A stretch of DNA of 31,443 nt from CAZTJA01 sp964613745 (GCA_964613745.1 CAZTJA010000028.1:1-31443); one strand, 5' to 3'. Positions 1 to 8,936 are shown, numbered from the stretch's first letter. A program made the numbers and translations. The notes: generated from the letters alone by a model not told the origin.

Positions 1-1091
1 AAACGGAAGATGTCGTTGTGGTCAATCTCAAATAAACCTGTATTCAAAAGGTGTTCCAAGGACTGCAACACATAGCTTCGCACGTCCAAATCGTACCTAA
101 TGCTTAACCGGCGAAGGTCAAGTCCTCTATTGAGCCTTGCTCCCATGATTAGTGCATCTTTGAGCCTAGACATTTTGTCCAATTTAATCGAGCCGGAAAC
201 GGGCAGGGACATATTCTCCGTTGCTTGACAGTACCGTTCGATATCCCCGATGTTCTCGTACCTGCAGTCACCAAGCATACCGTGGGCGCCTGATCCTATA
301 CCGATGTAAAGACAATCACTCCAGTACTTCAGGTTGTGTTTCGATTCAAATCCCGGCCGTGCGAAGTTGGAGATCTCGTATTGCACAAGTCCCATGGTCT
401 TTGCACTTCCGCAGATCAGTTCATACATTTCGGCCGCTTTGTCCGGATCCGGCGGTTCCATTGACCCGGTTTCGATCGCGAGGTAAAGATCCGTTCCCTC
501 TTTGACTTCTAGTAAGTAAATCGAAAGATGTTCCGCTTCCATATTGCGCACGATCGCAAGATTCTGCCGAAGAGATTCCATGGATTGACCCGGATATCCC
601 GCCATGAGGTCAATTGAGACATTTTGGAATCCCGCTTTGCGAACCCAAGCATATGATGTTTTTGTATCCTCAGCGGAATGTCGTCTACCCAAGCGTTTCA
701 GATCGGAATCGAAGAACGATTGCACACCGAGGCTCAGGCGGTTGATGCCGATGCATTTGAACTCTCGCAGTTTTTCCAGGTCCACTGTGGCGGGATTTGC
801 TTCGAGGGTGATTTCCGGATTCGACACGAGTCCAAAGCAGTCTGAAATTGCATCGATTACTGAAGAGATGCTTGACGGAGAAAAAAGAGACGGGGTTCCG
901 CCTCCGAAATAGATTGTATCCACAGGCAAGCTCGGATCGGATCTCAAATTGATTTCTTTTATGAGACTCTGAACGTAACGAGGCTCCAACATGGGATCGT
1001 ATATGTTCGATACAAAGGCGCAATAGGAGCATCTGGATAGGCAAAAGGGGATGTGGACGTATATTCCTGTAGGATCCGATTCGGAATTCAT
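1..1091 (-). CDS. hemW: HemW-like radical SAM protein (3' end outside window)
   Basis: HemW/HemN-like proteins are radical SAM enzymes; HemW is regarded as a heme chaperone rather than a true coproporphyrinogen oxidase. The minus-strand frame starting at ATG 1091 begins MNSESDPTGIYVHIPFC and carries the radical SAM cysteines C17, C21 and C24 in the order C-x3-C-x2-C, with Tyr before the third cysteine. It then has a YFGGGTPS glycine-rich SAM motif near residue 60. The frame stays open to base 1, giving about 363 residues, so only a short C-terminal piece should be missing. It lies 19 bases downstream of the MotB/OmpA-like gene and is probably the last gene of that operon. HemW is favoured over HemN because the N-terminus is short and starts directly with the IYVHIPFC strand. 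The family call is firm; HemW against a paralogue is less so. Confidence 0.88.
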   Translation of the reverse strand, partial: MNSESDPTGIYVHIPFCLSRCSYCAFVSNIYDPMLEPRYVQSLIKEINLRSDPSLPVDTIYFGGGTPSLFSPSSISSVIDAISDCFGLVSNPEITLEANPATVDLEKLREFKCIGINRLSLGVQSFFDSDLKRLGRRHSAEDTKTSYAWVRKAGFQNVSIDLMAGYPGQSMESLRQNLAIVRNMEAEHLSIYLLEVKEGTDLYLAIETGSMEPPDPDKAAEMYELICGSAKTMGLVQYEISNFARPGFESKHNLKYWSDCLYIGIGSGAHGMLGDCRYENIGDIERYCQATENMSLPVSGSIKLDKMSRLKDALIMGARLNRGLDLRRLSIRYDLDVRSYVLQSLEHLLNTGLFEIDHNDIFR

Positions 1092-1110
1092 TGTTCACCG
1101 AGAATTGCGG

Positions 1111-2478
1111 CTATAGGGATGTGATCTTTATTTCTATGCGTCTATTGAGCCTTTTGGCTTCAGGTGAAGAGCTGCTTTCGATGGGATGAAATTCACCCAG
1201 AGCTGCGGCGCCGATTCGCTGCGGCGGTATTCCCTTGTCTATAAGGTAACGAACTACTTCCATGGATCGTGCTGCGGAAAGCTCCCAGTTGGATTTGTAC
1301 TTCGCAGTATTTACCGGGTCGATGTCCGTATGTCCCTGTACCATAATAATGAGGGGAACATCCTTGGGTATTCTTGGAATCATTTCCTTGTAAATTCTTA
1401 CCAGCTTATCCAATTCCGCTTTACCGGATTCATTGATTTCAGTTTTTCCCGAACCGAATAGGATTTCGGATTGAAAAACAAAGCGATCGCCCTGAACTTT
1501 TATGTCTCCGAGTCCACCGAATACGGTTTCAAGTTTGGCAAGAAATTCACTGCGATACTTGGCCAATTTTCTCAACCTGTCGATTTCCTGTTCCTTTTCC
1601 CCCAGGAGAGTGACAAGTTGGGACAATCTGAACTGTTGTTCGGAATCAACTTCCGTCTTGGCGAGTTTTGTGGAGAGTTCGTCGAGTCGAGAACGGAGCG
1701 AGCCTATTTCTTTTTGGAGTGCGGCCGTTTTCGTTTTTTCCTGAGATTCCGAGGTTCTGGATTCGGCCAAAAGGCTATTCAATCGGTCAATGTCGGTCAC
1801 ATATTGGGCAATCTGTTTATTGAGAGCGGCAATCGACGAGTTGAGGACTGAAATTTTTGACGAAAGATCCTGGATGGCCTGGTCTTTGCCTGCATATTCC
1901 TTTTGGAGTTTGGCGGATTCGGATTCAAGATCACGAATCTTGGAACCAAGTTGGATTAACCGTTCATCCCTTTCGTAAACCTTGCCGGTTTCATCCTGGA
2001 GTTGCTGAAGCGCGGAATCCAAGCGGGATTTAGAATCCGCCAGCGACTTTTCACCTTCCGAAATGTCGGATTGGAGCTTGAGCATGCTTGCCGTGAGCGA
2101 TTCCAGTTCCCGATCCTTTTTTTCCAGGTCGGCGCTCTTGGAGGACAAATCGGCGGTGGCGGATTCAAGGTCTGCAGTTCGGTTCTTCAATGATTCTTCA
2201 AGTTGAGTTCTCCGGTTCGATTCCAGACTGAAAAGCGATTCCAGCTTGCTCAATTCGGCGAGGAGCTTTTCAGCTTCGGAGCTTTTCAAGGCAAGCTCCT
2301 TGCCGAGTCTTTCCAATTCCGTATTTTGACGGCTCAGATACTGTGACAGAATCGTCTGCGAGACGGTGAATAAACTTACGACAAAGACGAACACGAGAAG
2401 GAGCCCGACAATGATGTCAGTGAAACCCGGCCAAATATTGAGATCCGTCTTTTCCGTTCTATAGGAACGACTTCTCAT
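1111..2478 (-). CDS. MotB/OmpA-like protein with long periplasmic coiled coil
   Basis: 455 residues. One N-terminal membrane helix (about residues 20-44) is preceded by Asp21, the position where MotB-type stators carry a proton-binding acid. Residues 46-316 form a continuous heptad-rich, proline-free coiled coil. Residues 330-455 are an OmpA/MotB peptidoglycan-binding domain with GHTD at 382-385, Arg404 and NRR at 445-447. The 4-base overlap with the upstream MotA-like gene indicates translational coupling and a stator-like pair. Flagellar MotB usually has a much shorter linker, and no flagellar genes are visible, so a flagellar role is unlikely. ZorB of Zorya defence and the TolQR/ExbBD relatives have related architectures. 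Function unknown; probably an ion-driven, wall-anchored envelope machine. Confidence 0.85.
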   Translation of the reverse strand: MRSRSYRTEKTDLNIWPGFTDIIVGLLLVFVFVVSLFTVSQTILSQYLSRQNTELERLGKELALKSSEAEKLLAELSKLESLFSLESNRRTQLEESLKNRTADLESATADLSSKSADLEKKDRELESLTASMLKLQSDISEGEKSLADSKSRLDSALQQLQDETGKVYERDERLIQLGSKIRDLESESAKLQKEYAGKDQAIQDLSSKISVLNSSIAALNKQIAQYVTDIDRLNSLLAESRTSESQEKTKTAALQKEIGSLRSRLDELSTKLAKTEVDSEQQFRLSQLVTLLGEKEQEIDRLRKLAKYRSEFLAKLETVFGGLGDIKVQGDRFVFQSEILFGSGKTEINESGKAELDKLVRIYKEMIPRIPKDVPLIIMVQGHTDIDPVNTAKYKSNWELSAARSMEVVRYLIDKGIPPQRIGAAALGEFHPIESSSSPEAKRLNRRIEIKITSL

Positions 2479-3698
2479 TGACTTGATTCCCTGTCCTGTT
2501 TTCGGTTGTCAAGGACTGCTTCTAACTCCCGAATTGTCCCCAACAAATCGGAAAAGCCCAATGAGAGGGTTTTATTGGTGATTTCACCTTCAAGCTTCAT
2601 TGTCTGAGTGTAGGACTTGCCGACTAGCTCAGAAGCTTCGCGATTCAGCTTTACTTCATTAATGAGCTTTTCAAGATTTCTCGCCAGCAGTGCGGTTTTT
2701 TCCGCCTGGGATTGCATGGTGCTGTTTTGGGCGATAAATATGTCCCGGTTACGAGAATCTTCATCCCGTATGGTTTCAAGAATACCTTTCATTTCCATCA
2801 AAGCCGAGTTGAGTTTTTCCGCTGAGGCGTTCTGGACGGAAATCACATCGGTCAGCTTTCTGAGATGCTCCGAGTAGATCTCCTGAGATGCCGTGTGATA
2901 GAGATGTTCGCGTTGCACGGAAACGGGCGTTGTCGGTCGATCCGTTTGATGAATGTGTTTGCCGACGGATGCGGCTCGTGAGGTGAGAACCAACAGAGAA
3001 AACCTGTCCAACTCTCCAAGAACGACTCCTCTGGCCTTTCTGACCTGCAATTCGATAAATCCGAGGAATACCGAACCGGCCAGTCCAAAGAGAGAAGTGC
3101 TGAAAGCGGTGGACAATCCACCGAGGAGTCCTCCCATTGAGGACTTGAGCTGAACAATAAAAACTGAGGGATCGGAGATCTGGGTGGGTTCGAGGGTTTG
3201 AAGAACTTTCTGAACTCCTTCAACAGTGAGCAACACCCCCCAGAACGTTCCTATGAGACCCAGGAAGACTAAAACCCCCAAGATGTATCGGACTGAAAGG
3301 CCGCGAGATTCTTCTGAATCAATTTCGGAGTCGGATAACAACTGAAGCGCTTCGGCTCCTGCGCCATGGTCCATGATCTGCTGCTCACGTGTAATTCGTT
3401 CTTTTACAGAACCGTCCTTGAGTTCGTTTAAAGATTGTTCAAAGCGAGCAATAAAAGAAGGGTCTCTTACGATATCTATCTGCTTTGCACTTTCCAGATT
3501 CCGACGTAGTTCCTTAAAGCAAATAATTAAACCTGCAATTGTAAGTATTAAAATAATCACATTTATTGAAGGTCGATACATGAAAAATGGAAACAAGTCT
3601 GCACTTCTCCACAGTATGACTGCAAGAACAAACACAATGCAGGACGATGCAATCAAGATTGATTGCATGACTCGCCCACTTACCGTTTTGTTATTCAT
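2475..3698 (-). CDS. MotA/TolQ/ExbB-family proton channel protein
   Basis: 407 residues, with four predicted membrane helices at about 12-30, 43-61, 136-158 and 188-214. The last pair has the MotA/TolQ/ExbB signature: a Gly-rich helix containing FLGLIGTFWGVLLTV, then GGLLGGLSTAFSTSLFGLAGS. Residues 62-135 form a cytoplasmic loop, and residues 265-390 a charged, coiled-coil-prone cytoplasmic tail absent from TolQ and ExbB. The start ATG at 3698 has a GGAG ribosome-binding site 8 bases upstream. The gene overlaps the MotB/OmpA-like gene by 4 bases; together they should form a stator-like ion channel. The long tail resembles ZorA, but no ZorC, ZorD or ZorE gene is adjacent, so I do not call it Zorya. 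Confidence 0.82.
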   Translation of the reverse strand: MNNKTVSGRVMQSILIASSCIVFVLAVILWRSADLFPFFMYRPSINVIILILTIAGLIICFKELRRNLESAKQIDIVRDPSFIARFEQSLNELKDGSVKERITREQQIMDHGAGAEALQLLSDSEIDSEESRGLSVRYILGVLVFLGLIGTFWGVLLTVEGVQKVLQTLEPTQISDPSVFIVQLKSSMGGLLGGLSTAFSTSLFGLAGSVFLGFIELQVRKARGVVLGELDRFSLLVLTSRAASVGKHIHQTDRPTTPVSVQREHLYHTASQEIYSEHLRKLTDVISVQNASAEKLNSALMEMKGILETIRDEDSRNRDIFIAQNSTMQSQAEKTALLARNLEKLINEVKLNREASELVGKSYTQTMKLEGEITNKTLSLGFSDLLGTIRELEAVLDNRKQDRESSQ

Positions 3699-4127
3699 TG
3701 AATTAACTCCGAATGCGCCGGCCTGCCTGGGAAAAGCGGCTCATCGTACGGACGGATGGTATGATTGATGATCGAATCTTACACTACGTTGTTGAATCTT
3801 ATCAGCTAAAAGGGCTCAAGAATTCACTAATTATGTTACCAGCAAACAATTAAATTTCAAGCCCCCGACTCACACAAAGTGAAAACCTTATTGGGGTTCA
3901 GGTTGGTGAATACTAAGGTTTGCAGGTTATGTGGGCTGAAATACCAAGAAACTTGATGAAAATTGGGAGTAAAGACCACAAAAATACCGGTTTCAACCGC
4001 TTGACACTGGGCAACTGAGCATATATTTGTAATCCAGCGGTAATGATCCGGTCTTTTTACCGATGCTTTACGCGTCGAATTTCAGTGAGGAACCATCTCG
4101 CCGCCGATTACCGGAAGGAAAAACATA
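3699..4127. other. Divergent intergenic region, motA-like / lon
   Basis: 429 bases without a convincing gene. It must hold the promoters of the leftward stator operon and of lon. The visible features are a lon promoter candidate at 4001-4027 and a short perfect inverted repeat, CGGTT-TC-AACCG at 3988-3999, directly before its -35 box. I found no convincing CIRCE element or riboswitch. Confidence 0.5.
4001..4027 (+). promoter_or_regulatory. Candidate lon promoter
   Basis: TTGACA at 4001-4006 and TATATT at 4022-4027, separated by 15 bases, which is short for a sigma-70 promoter (17 usual). The -35 region also reads CTTGACA, so a heat-shock sigma factor is possible, but no clear CCCCAT-type -10 follows. 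It lies about 100 bases upstream of the lon ATG. Confidence 0.35.
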
Positions 4128-6611
4128 ATGACCGACGAAGTTGAAAAAAAAGACGATTTCACGTTTGACCAAACAAAAGTTCAAACGATAAATCTCGAAG
4201 ATATTCCTGATGAAATGCCGCTTTTACCGGTTCGTGACGTGGTGATCTATTCCTACATGATTCTACCGCTCATGGTAGGCCGGGAACGATCGATAAAGGC
4301 GGTGGAAAAAGCTCTGGAAGAGAATCGATTAATTTTTTTGGCCACGCAGAAATATTCCGGAGAAGAAGATCCTGGGCCGGATGATATCTATTCAGTCGGA
4401 ACTGTGGCAATGGTCGTCAAGATGCTCAAAATACCCGACGGCCGTGTCAAGATACTGGTTCAGGGCATCATCAAAGCAAGAATCACGGAGTTTCTCGAAT
4501 CTCCTGATTTCTACAGGATTCAAATCGAAAAAATCCCGGAACCCGCCCCCGTAAAGGTAACCCTCGAAATCGAAGCTTTGATGCGATCCGTAAAGGAAAA
4601 TTCTGAGAAGATTCTCCAGCTCAGGGGAATCATTTCTCCTGATGCCGTGGCAATTCTGGATTCAATTGAAGATCCGGGAAGACTTGCGGATTTGGTCGCA
4701 TCGAATCTCAAATTAAGAGTAGAGGAATCTCAGGCTATTCTCGAGGTAATAGATCCGACGGATCGGCTGAGAAAAGTAAATGACCTGCTTTCAAAGGAAT
4801 TAGAACTTTCGGCCATGCAGGCCAAGATTCAGACCCAAGCTAAAGAAGAAATGGGTAAGACCCACAGAGAGTATTTTCTACGGGAGCAGCTCAAAGCCAT
4901 CCAGAGCGAACTCGGTGAAATTGACGAGAAGACGAAAGAGATAGAAGAATTCAGAGAGAAGATTGCGAAGGCGAAACTCCCCAAGGATGTAGAAAAAGAA
5001 GCGGAAAAGCAGCTTAGCCGTTTGGGACAAATGCATCCGGATGCTGCGGAAGCTTCCATAATAAGAACGTACCTAGATTGGATGGTTGAGCTACCGTGGT
5101 CCAAGTCCACTCGCGACAAGCTGGATATTAAGAATGCAAAGCAGATCCTTGATGAAGATCATTACGATCTCGAAAAAGTGAAGGACAGGATCCTGGAATA
5201 TCTGGGCGTTCGCAAGCTCAACAAAGAGATGAAAGGCCCGATCCTGTGCTTTGTCGGACCTCCGGGCGTGGGTAAGACATCTTTGGGCAAATCCATCGCT
5301 AGGGCTCTCGGGAGAAAATTCACTAGAATCTCTTTGGGCGGTGTACGAGATGAAGCGGAAATAAGGGGTCATCGAAGAACTTATATTGGTGCTCTGCCGG
5401 GTCGAATCATTCAGGGGCTCAAGACCGCCGGGTCGAACAATCCCGTTTTTATGCTGGATGAAATAGATAAAGTGGGAGCTGATTTCCGTGGAGATCCTTC
5501 GGCGGCTTTGCTCGAGGTTTTGGATCCTGAACAGAACCATGCATTCAGCGATCATTATTTGAATGTGCCGTTCGATCTTTCCAAGGTGATGTTCATTTGC
5601 ACGGCCAATTTGGCGGACCCGATCATACCTGCTCTAAAGGACAGGATGGAGCTGATCGAGTTATCCGGCTATATCGATGAAGAAAAACTCAAGATTGCTC
5701 GGCAATACCTGATTCCCCGTCAGGTGAAAGAAAACGGTATCCAGAATCACGGTCTGGAAATTACCGACGAGGCCATTCTGGGCATAATAAACCAGTACAC
5801 TCGAGAAGCGGGCTTGAGAAATCTTGAACGTGAAATGGCGAATCTGTGCCGCAAAATTGCCCGTAAAATAGCAGAGGGTGAAAAGAAAACGCCGAGAATA
5901 ACGCTGAAGAATCTAAACAAGTTCCTTGGAGTACCCCGTTTTCTCCATGATCAGGAGATGCGATCCGATGAGATCGGCGTATCCACCGGCCTTGCATGGA
6001 CTCCGTACGGCGGCGATGTTTTGCATATTGAGGCGACTCCGATGGAGGGCAAGGGCAACTTGCTCCTAACCGGTCAGTTGGGAGACGTAATGAAGGAGTC
6101 CGGTCAGGCTGCTATGTCCTATTTTAGATCCCGTGCCGGCAGGTTCGGTCTTGAAGAGAAATTTTATTTCAGTAAAGATATTCATGTTCACGTGCCGGCA
6201 GGAGCAATTCCCAAGGATGGACCTTCAGCGGGAGTAACTATTGCTACTGCACTGGTAAGCGCTCTTACGGGAATTCCCGTACGGTCCGATGTTGCCATGA
6301 CCGGCGAAATCACTCTGCGGGGCCGTGTGCTGCCCATTGGTGGTTTGAGAGAAAAGTCCTTGGCCGCACTCAGGGCCAAGATATATACGGTAATAGCCCC
6401 TGAACAAAACGAGAAGGACCTTGATGAGATACCGAAGCACATTCGTAGACGTCTCCAGTTCAGATTCGTAAAGCATATGGACGAGGTCCTTAAGATAGCT
6501 CTCAAGCAGGATCCGGAAAAAAGGTCGACGGCGAAGGCGAAACCCGAAAGACGGTCTTCTAAGCGCCTTAGATCAGGACTGAACGAGTCCGCTGCGGAAA
6601 GAGAAGCATAA
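4128..6611 (+). CDS. lon: ATP-dependent protease Lon
   Basis: Lon degrades misfolded and regulatory proteins in the cytoplasm as a hexameric AAA+ serine protease. The 827-residue protein has the full family layout: an N-terminal LON substrate-binding domain (about 30-220), a coiled helical region (220-330), the AAA+ module with Walker A GPPGVGKT at 377-384 and Walker B FMLDEID at 441-447, and the protease domain with the Ser-Lys dyad Ser700 (PKDGPSAG) and Lys743 (GGLREK). The length is close to the usual bacterial Lon, with a short basic C-terminal extension. The start ATG follows an AAGGA ribosome-binding site. A one-helix membrane microprotein begins immediately after the stop codon. Heat-shock regulation is typical of lon but not clearly shown here. 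Confidence 0.98.
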   Translation: MTDEVEKKDDFTFDQTKVQTINLEDIPDEMPLLPVRDVVIYSYMILPLMVGRERSIKAVEKALEENRLIFLATQKYSGEEDPGPDDIYSVGTVAMVVKMLKIPDGRVKILVQGIIKARITEFLESPDFYRIQIEKIPEPAPVKVTLEIEALMRSVKENSEKILQLRGIISPDAVAILDSIEDPGRLADLVASNLKLRVEESQAILEVIDPTDRLRKVNDLLSKELELSAMQAKIQTQAKEEMGKTHREYFLREQLKAIQSELGEIDEKTKEIEEFREKIAKAKLPKDVEKEAEKQLSRLGQMHPDAAEASIIRTYLDWMVELPWSKSTRDKLDIKNAKQILDEDHYDLEKVKDRILEYLGVRKLNKEMKGPILCFVGPPGVGKTSLGKSIARALGRKFTRISLGGVRDEAEIRGHRRTYIGALPGRIIQGLKTAGSNNPVFMLDEIDKVGADFRGDPSAALLEVLDPEQNHAFSDHYLNVPFDLSKVMFICTANLADPIIPALKDRMELIELSGYIDEEKLKIARQYLIPRQVKENGIQNHGLEITDEAILGIINQYTREAGLRNLEREMANLCRKIARKIAEGEKKTPRITLKNLNKFLGVPRFLHDQEMRSDEIGVSTGLAWTPYGGDVLHIEATPMEGKGNLLLTGQLGDVMKESGQAAMSYFRSRAGRFGLEEKFYFSKDIHVHVPAGAIPKDGPSAGVTIATALVSALTGIPVRSDVAMTGEITLRGRVLPIGGLREKSLAALRAKIYTVIAPEQNEKDLDEIPKHIRRRLQFRFVKHMDEVLKIALKQDPEKRSTAKAKPERRSSKRLRSGLNESAAEREA

Positions 6612-6839
6612 TTGGATTTCCATCCGCTCACGATTGGGTATCTTGCGCTCATGATCCTTGCCGTAGTGTGGCTGGGTTACAGGGCGAAAAAATACTTCGA
6701 TCGTGAGCGTGAACGGGAAATGATGATGGGGGGAGATTTTCTGAATGATCAAAAGATTCGGGATCTTATATCAACGTTGAAAGAGAAGAATGCAGAAAGT
6801 AAATCGCTGGAGGATAAAGACGACAAGCTCATAAATTGA
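6612..6839 (+). CDS. Single-helix membrane microprotein after lon
   Basis: 75 residues starting at a TTG codon directly behind the lon stop (TAA-TTG, no gap), which suggests translational coupling. Residues 7-23 form one membrane helix. A highly charged tail follows: DREREREMMMGG, then Lys/Glu/Asp-rich sequence to the end. The N-terminus probably lies outside, with the charged tail in the cytoplasm because of the Arg/Lys residues just after the helix. No family recognised. The TTG start is inferred from the lack of a nearby ATG before the helix; the frame is otherwise sound and ends at a TGA abutting the convergent gene. Confidence 0.6.
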   Translation: MDFHPLTIGYLALMILAVVWLGYRAKKYFDREREREMMMGGDFLNDQKIRDLISTLKEKNAESKSLEDKDDKLIN

Positions 6840-7565
6840 TCAGCGTTTATTCTTCATAATTTCCGCTATACACATCTCAGCCTGCTCCTGGGCCTTCAGC
6901 ATCTTGTTTTCAACTTCCTGTCTCAATGTTTCATACTGCTCATATTCAAGCCCCTTTGGAACATACGTAGGTTCACCCCAGGCCAAGGCAATGGTACTGA
7001 ACGGCAAAGGCAAGATCATGCCGTCCCAGGATTTGAATTGGATTTTTCTCGTTGCCCAACTCACGAATGGTATAACGGGATGGCCCGTTTCTCGGCCGAC
7101 TACCACCGTTCCGAATTTTACTTTTCGGGAGGGACCTCGGGGGGCGTCTACTGCTATACCAGAACAATAATTTCGTTCTTTTATCACTTCGATCATTTCC
7201 GTGAGCGCTTCTTTGCCGCCTCTCGATGAAGATCCCCTGACGGTGTCATACCCCATTCGCTCGATACTGCGGGCAATGACTTCTCCGTCCCATGAACGGC
7301 TCACCATAGCAACGCCGGGGAATCTCTTACAATAATAGACGGGGAACAGCATAGTGCCGTGGAAACAAGCACATGAAAATGGCTTGTTACGACATATCTC
7401 CATTTCGATGTGTCTGTTAAGCCATATCTTTTTTGAGGTGAGATCCACTAAACGAAAGTAGCCGGTCACGAGTCGCGGGACGACAAACAGGACAAGCTTA
7501 AACCAAAGCTTTGAACCCTTTTCCTTTGGTTTTTTGGGAAGTGGCTGAGCGGAAGATTCGTTCAA
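6840..7565 (-). CDS. DUF374-type lysophospholipid acyltransferase family protein
   Basis: 241 residues of the DUF374 branch of the glycerolipid acyltransferase-like superfamily. Visible motifs are an active-site-like His69 (CACFHGTMLFP), SRSWDGEVI at 89-97, RGSSSRGGKEAL at 110-121 and a DAPRGP block that usually marks the acyl-acceptor pocket. An N-terminal hydrophobic segment (about 20-36) would place it at the inner face of the cytoplasmic membrane. Members are thought to acylate lipids, some in lipid A-type pathways, but the substrate is unknown here. It starts with TTG whose last bases form part of the upstream stop codon (TTGA), so it should be coupled to the thioredoxin-HEAT gene. It ends back to back with the lon microprotein. 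Confidence 0.8.
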   Translation of the reverse strand: MNESSAQPLPKKPKEKGSKLWFKLVLFVVPRLVTGYFRLVDLTSKKIWLNRHIEMEICRNKPFSCACFHGTMLFPVYYCKRFPGVAMVSRSWDGEVIARSIERMGYDTVRGSSSRGGKEALTEMIEVIKERNYCSGIAVDAPRGPSRKVKFGTVVVGRETGHPVIPFVSWATRKIQFKSWDGMILPLPFSTIALAWGEPTYVPKGLEYEQYETLRQEVENKMLKAQEQAEMCIAEIMKNKR

Positions 7566-8554
7566 ATTAGTGTAGGCCTCAATCTTTCGAGGGCTTCTTC
7601 CACGGCTCCACGCACGTCTTCATCTTCGTCGGAAGCTGCTCGTTCCAGAAAGGGGATGGCGGAAGGGTGGCCTATTTTACCCAGCAATTCAGCCGTGTCT
7701 CCTCTGAGCGGTGTTTCATCTTGGAAAAGGAGCTTGCATAATTCATCCACAAGAGGGTCGAGGCATCTGGGATCGGATTCCAGGGCTTCTTCCATGGCAA
7801 CCAATGCTCCAATGCGGGCAGAAAATTCATTGGACGTGTAGATCGGAAGTATCGCCTCGGGATTACCTCGACGCAGCAGGTCCCCTGCATCTTCGGCACG
7901 TCCGTTTTTCACCATTGAAGAAAGTATCAGAGTCAGCGAGTCTTCACGGGAAATCTCGACAATGCGAGAAGCCAAATCTTGTGGGGACAGATTTCCGATC
8001 ACTGTGAAACCGTCATTCACAACCAACATCGGTGTGGATTTCACATGGTACTTTTCAGCGAATTCCTGGAACTCCAACGCATCAATTACGGCGAGAGTTA
8101 TCGAATTGCCGCTGAGGGCAACGGCAACTGCTGCCGTCACTGTTGCAGGACAGTGTGGGCACACTGAGGCAATCATCACATTGATGTGCATTGGGTCGCT
8201 TATGGCAGCAAGAGCGTCAATGGATGGCGATTTGGGTAGCTCTGATGCACCTCCGAGCCATGAAACGGCCTTAAGAAACGGAGCCAATTCCATGCCTTCC
8301 GGCGCCGCCAGATAAAAAATCTCTTTTCCCGTGTCGTTCGAAATACAAATGGAAGGTTTGTTGGGGGCAAAAGGCGAATTCCATTCGGAATACTCTATCT
8401 TATTTGCCGATACTCCAGTGATCTGAGCCGCCAATCCGGCCATGAGAGCCGCATATTCAGTATCAGCGGAGCCGTAGTTGAACTTCAGGTATACCGGTGA
8501 GACAAGCTTTGAAGCAGTCTCCTGGACATTCATCAAATCATTGTCGTTGAGCAA
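7562..8554 (-). CDS. Thioredoxin-fold protein fused to HEAT repeats
   Basis: In the longest reading (TTG at 8575, 337 residues) there are two thioredoxin-like folds. Residues about 28-105 lack an active-site CxxC. Residues 115-210 carry CPHC at 139-142 and a cis-proline loop (STPML, Pro182), like glutaredoxin/PDO-type disulfide oxidoreductases. Residues 240-337 are HEAT-like helical repeats ending in an acidic repeat (DEDEDVRGAVEEALERL). I prefer TTG 8554 because AAAGGAG stands 5 bases before it; TTG 8575 and ATG 8533 are alternatives. There is no signal peptide, so it should be cytoplasmic. It probably reduces or scaffolds partner proteins bound by the HEAT part, but the partner is unknown. 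Overlaps the acyltransferase gene by 4 bases. Confidence 0.8.
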   Translation of the reverse strand: MLNDNDLMNVQETASKLVSPVYLKFNYGSADTEYAALMAGLAAQITGVSANKIEYSEWNSPFAPNKPSICISNDTGKEIFYLAAPEGMELAPFLKAVSWLGGASELPKSPSIDALAAISDPMHINVMIASVCPHCPATVTAAVAVALSGNSITLAVIDALEFQEFAEKYHVKSTPMLVVNDGFTVIGNLSPQDLASRIVEISREDSLTLILSSMVKNGRAEDAGDLLRRGNPEAILPIYTSNEFSARIGALVAMEEALESDPRCLDPLVDELCKLLFQDETPLRGDTAELLGKIGHPSAIPFLERAASDEDEDVRGAVEEALERLRPTLI

Positions 8555-8612
8555 ACGGACTCCTTTGATAATCAAACTCGGCCATTGATCATCATTATTT
8601 CTGTTTAAACGA

Positions 8613-8936
8613 TCAACGTGCCCCAGGAACGAAAGTGGTGTTTACCTGACCGGTTCCCGGCGTCACATGATACGGATTTGGAGCCCCTGTTACAGGTGCA
8701 GGCATATAGCTCCAAAGATACCCGCCGAAGCTGCCCAAAACGGAGCCGGCCATTGGGAGGATACCCTGGGGAGCCTGCTGTTCAGGGGAGTTTTGACGCG
8801 GCATTGTTTGATACGTGGGATGACCATAGTAGTTGGTTGGACCCGTGTAGTTCTGATCATACATTGCCGACTGACCGAGTGCCGTCTGACACATAATGAC
8901 GAGCACTGTGAGACAGGCCAAAGACATTGTCTTCAT
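8613..8936 (-). CDS. Small secreted Pro/Gln/Tyr-rich protein
   Basis: About 107 residues from ATG 8936, chosen because AGGA lies 5 bases upstream; a GTG at 8948 would add four residues. The N-terminus (MKTMSLACLTVLVIMCQTALG) is a clear Sec signal peptide with cleavage likely after ALG. The mature part is low in charge and rich in Pro, Gly, Tyr and Gln, with a short hydrophobic stretch (about GSVLGSFGGYLW) and no cysteine. No family recognised. It is divergent from another small exported protein and sits in a run of small secreted genes. Confidence 0.7.
   Translation of the reverse strand: MKTMSLACLTVLVIMCQTALGQSAMYDQNYTGPTNYYGHPTYQTMPRQNSPEQQAPQGILPMAGSVLGSFGGYLWSYMPAPVTGAPNPYHVTPGTGQVNTTFVPGAR

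Noticed and set aside
685..1098. Minus-strand open frame of 137 codons
   Set aside because: It is a neighbouring frame of the hemW gene; the true frame, starting at 1091, carries the radical SAM cysteines.
1111..3698. Zorya (ZorAB) anti-phage defence call
   Set aside because: The channel and OmpA-like architecture is similar, but no ZorC, ZorD or ZorE gene is adjacent; upstream is lon and downstream hemW.
3373..3768. Plus-strand open frame of 131 codons
   Set aside because: Antisense to the MotA-like gene, without a ribosome-binding site or plausible protein features.
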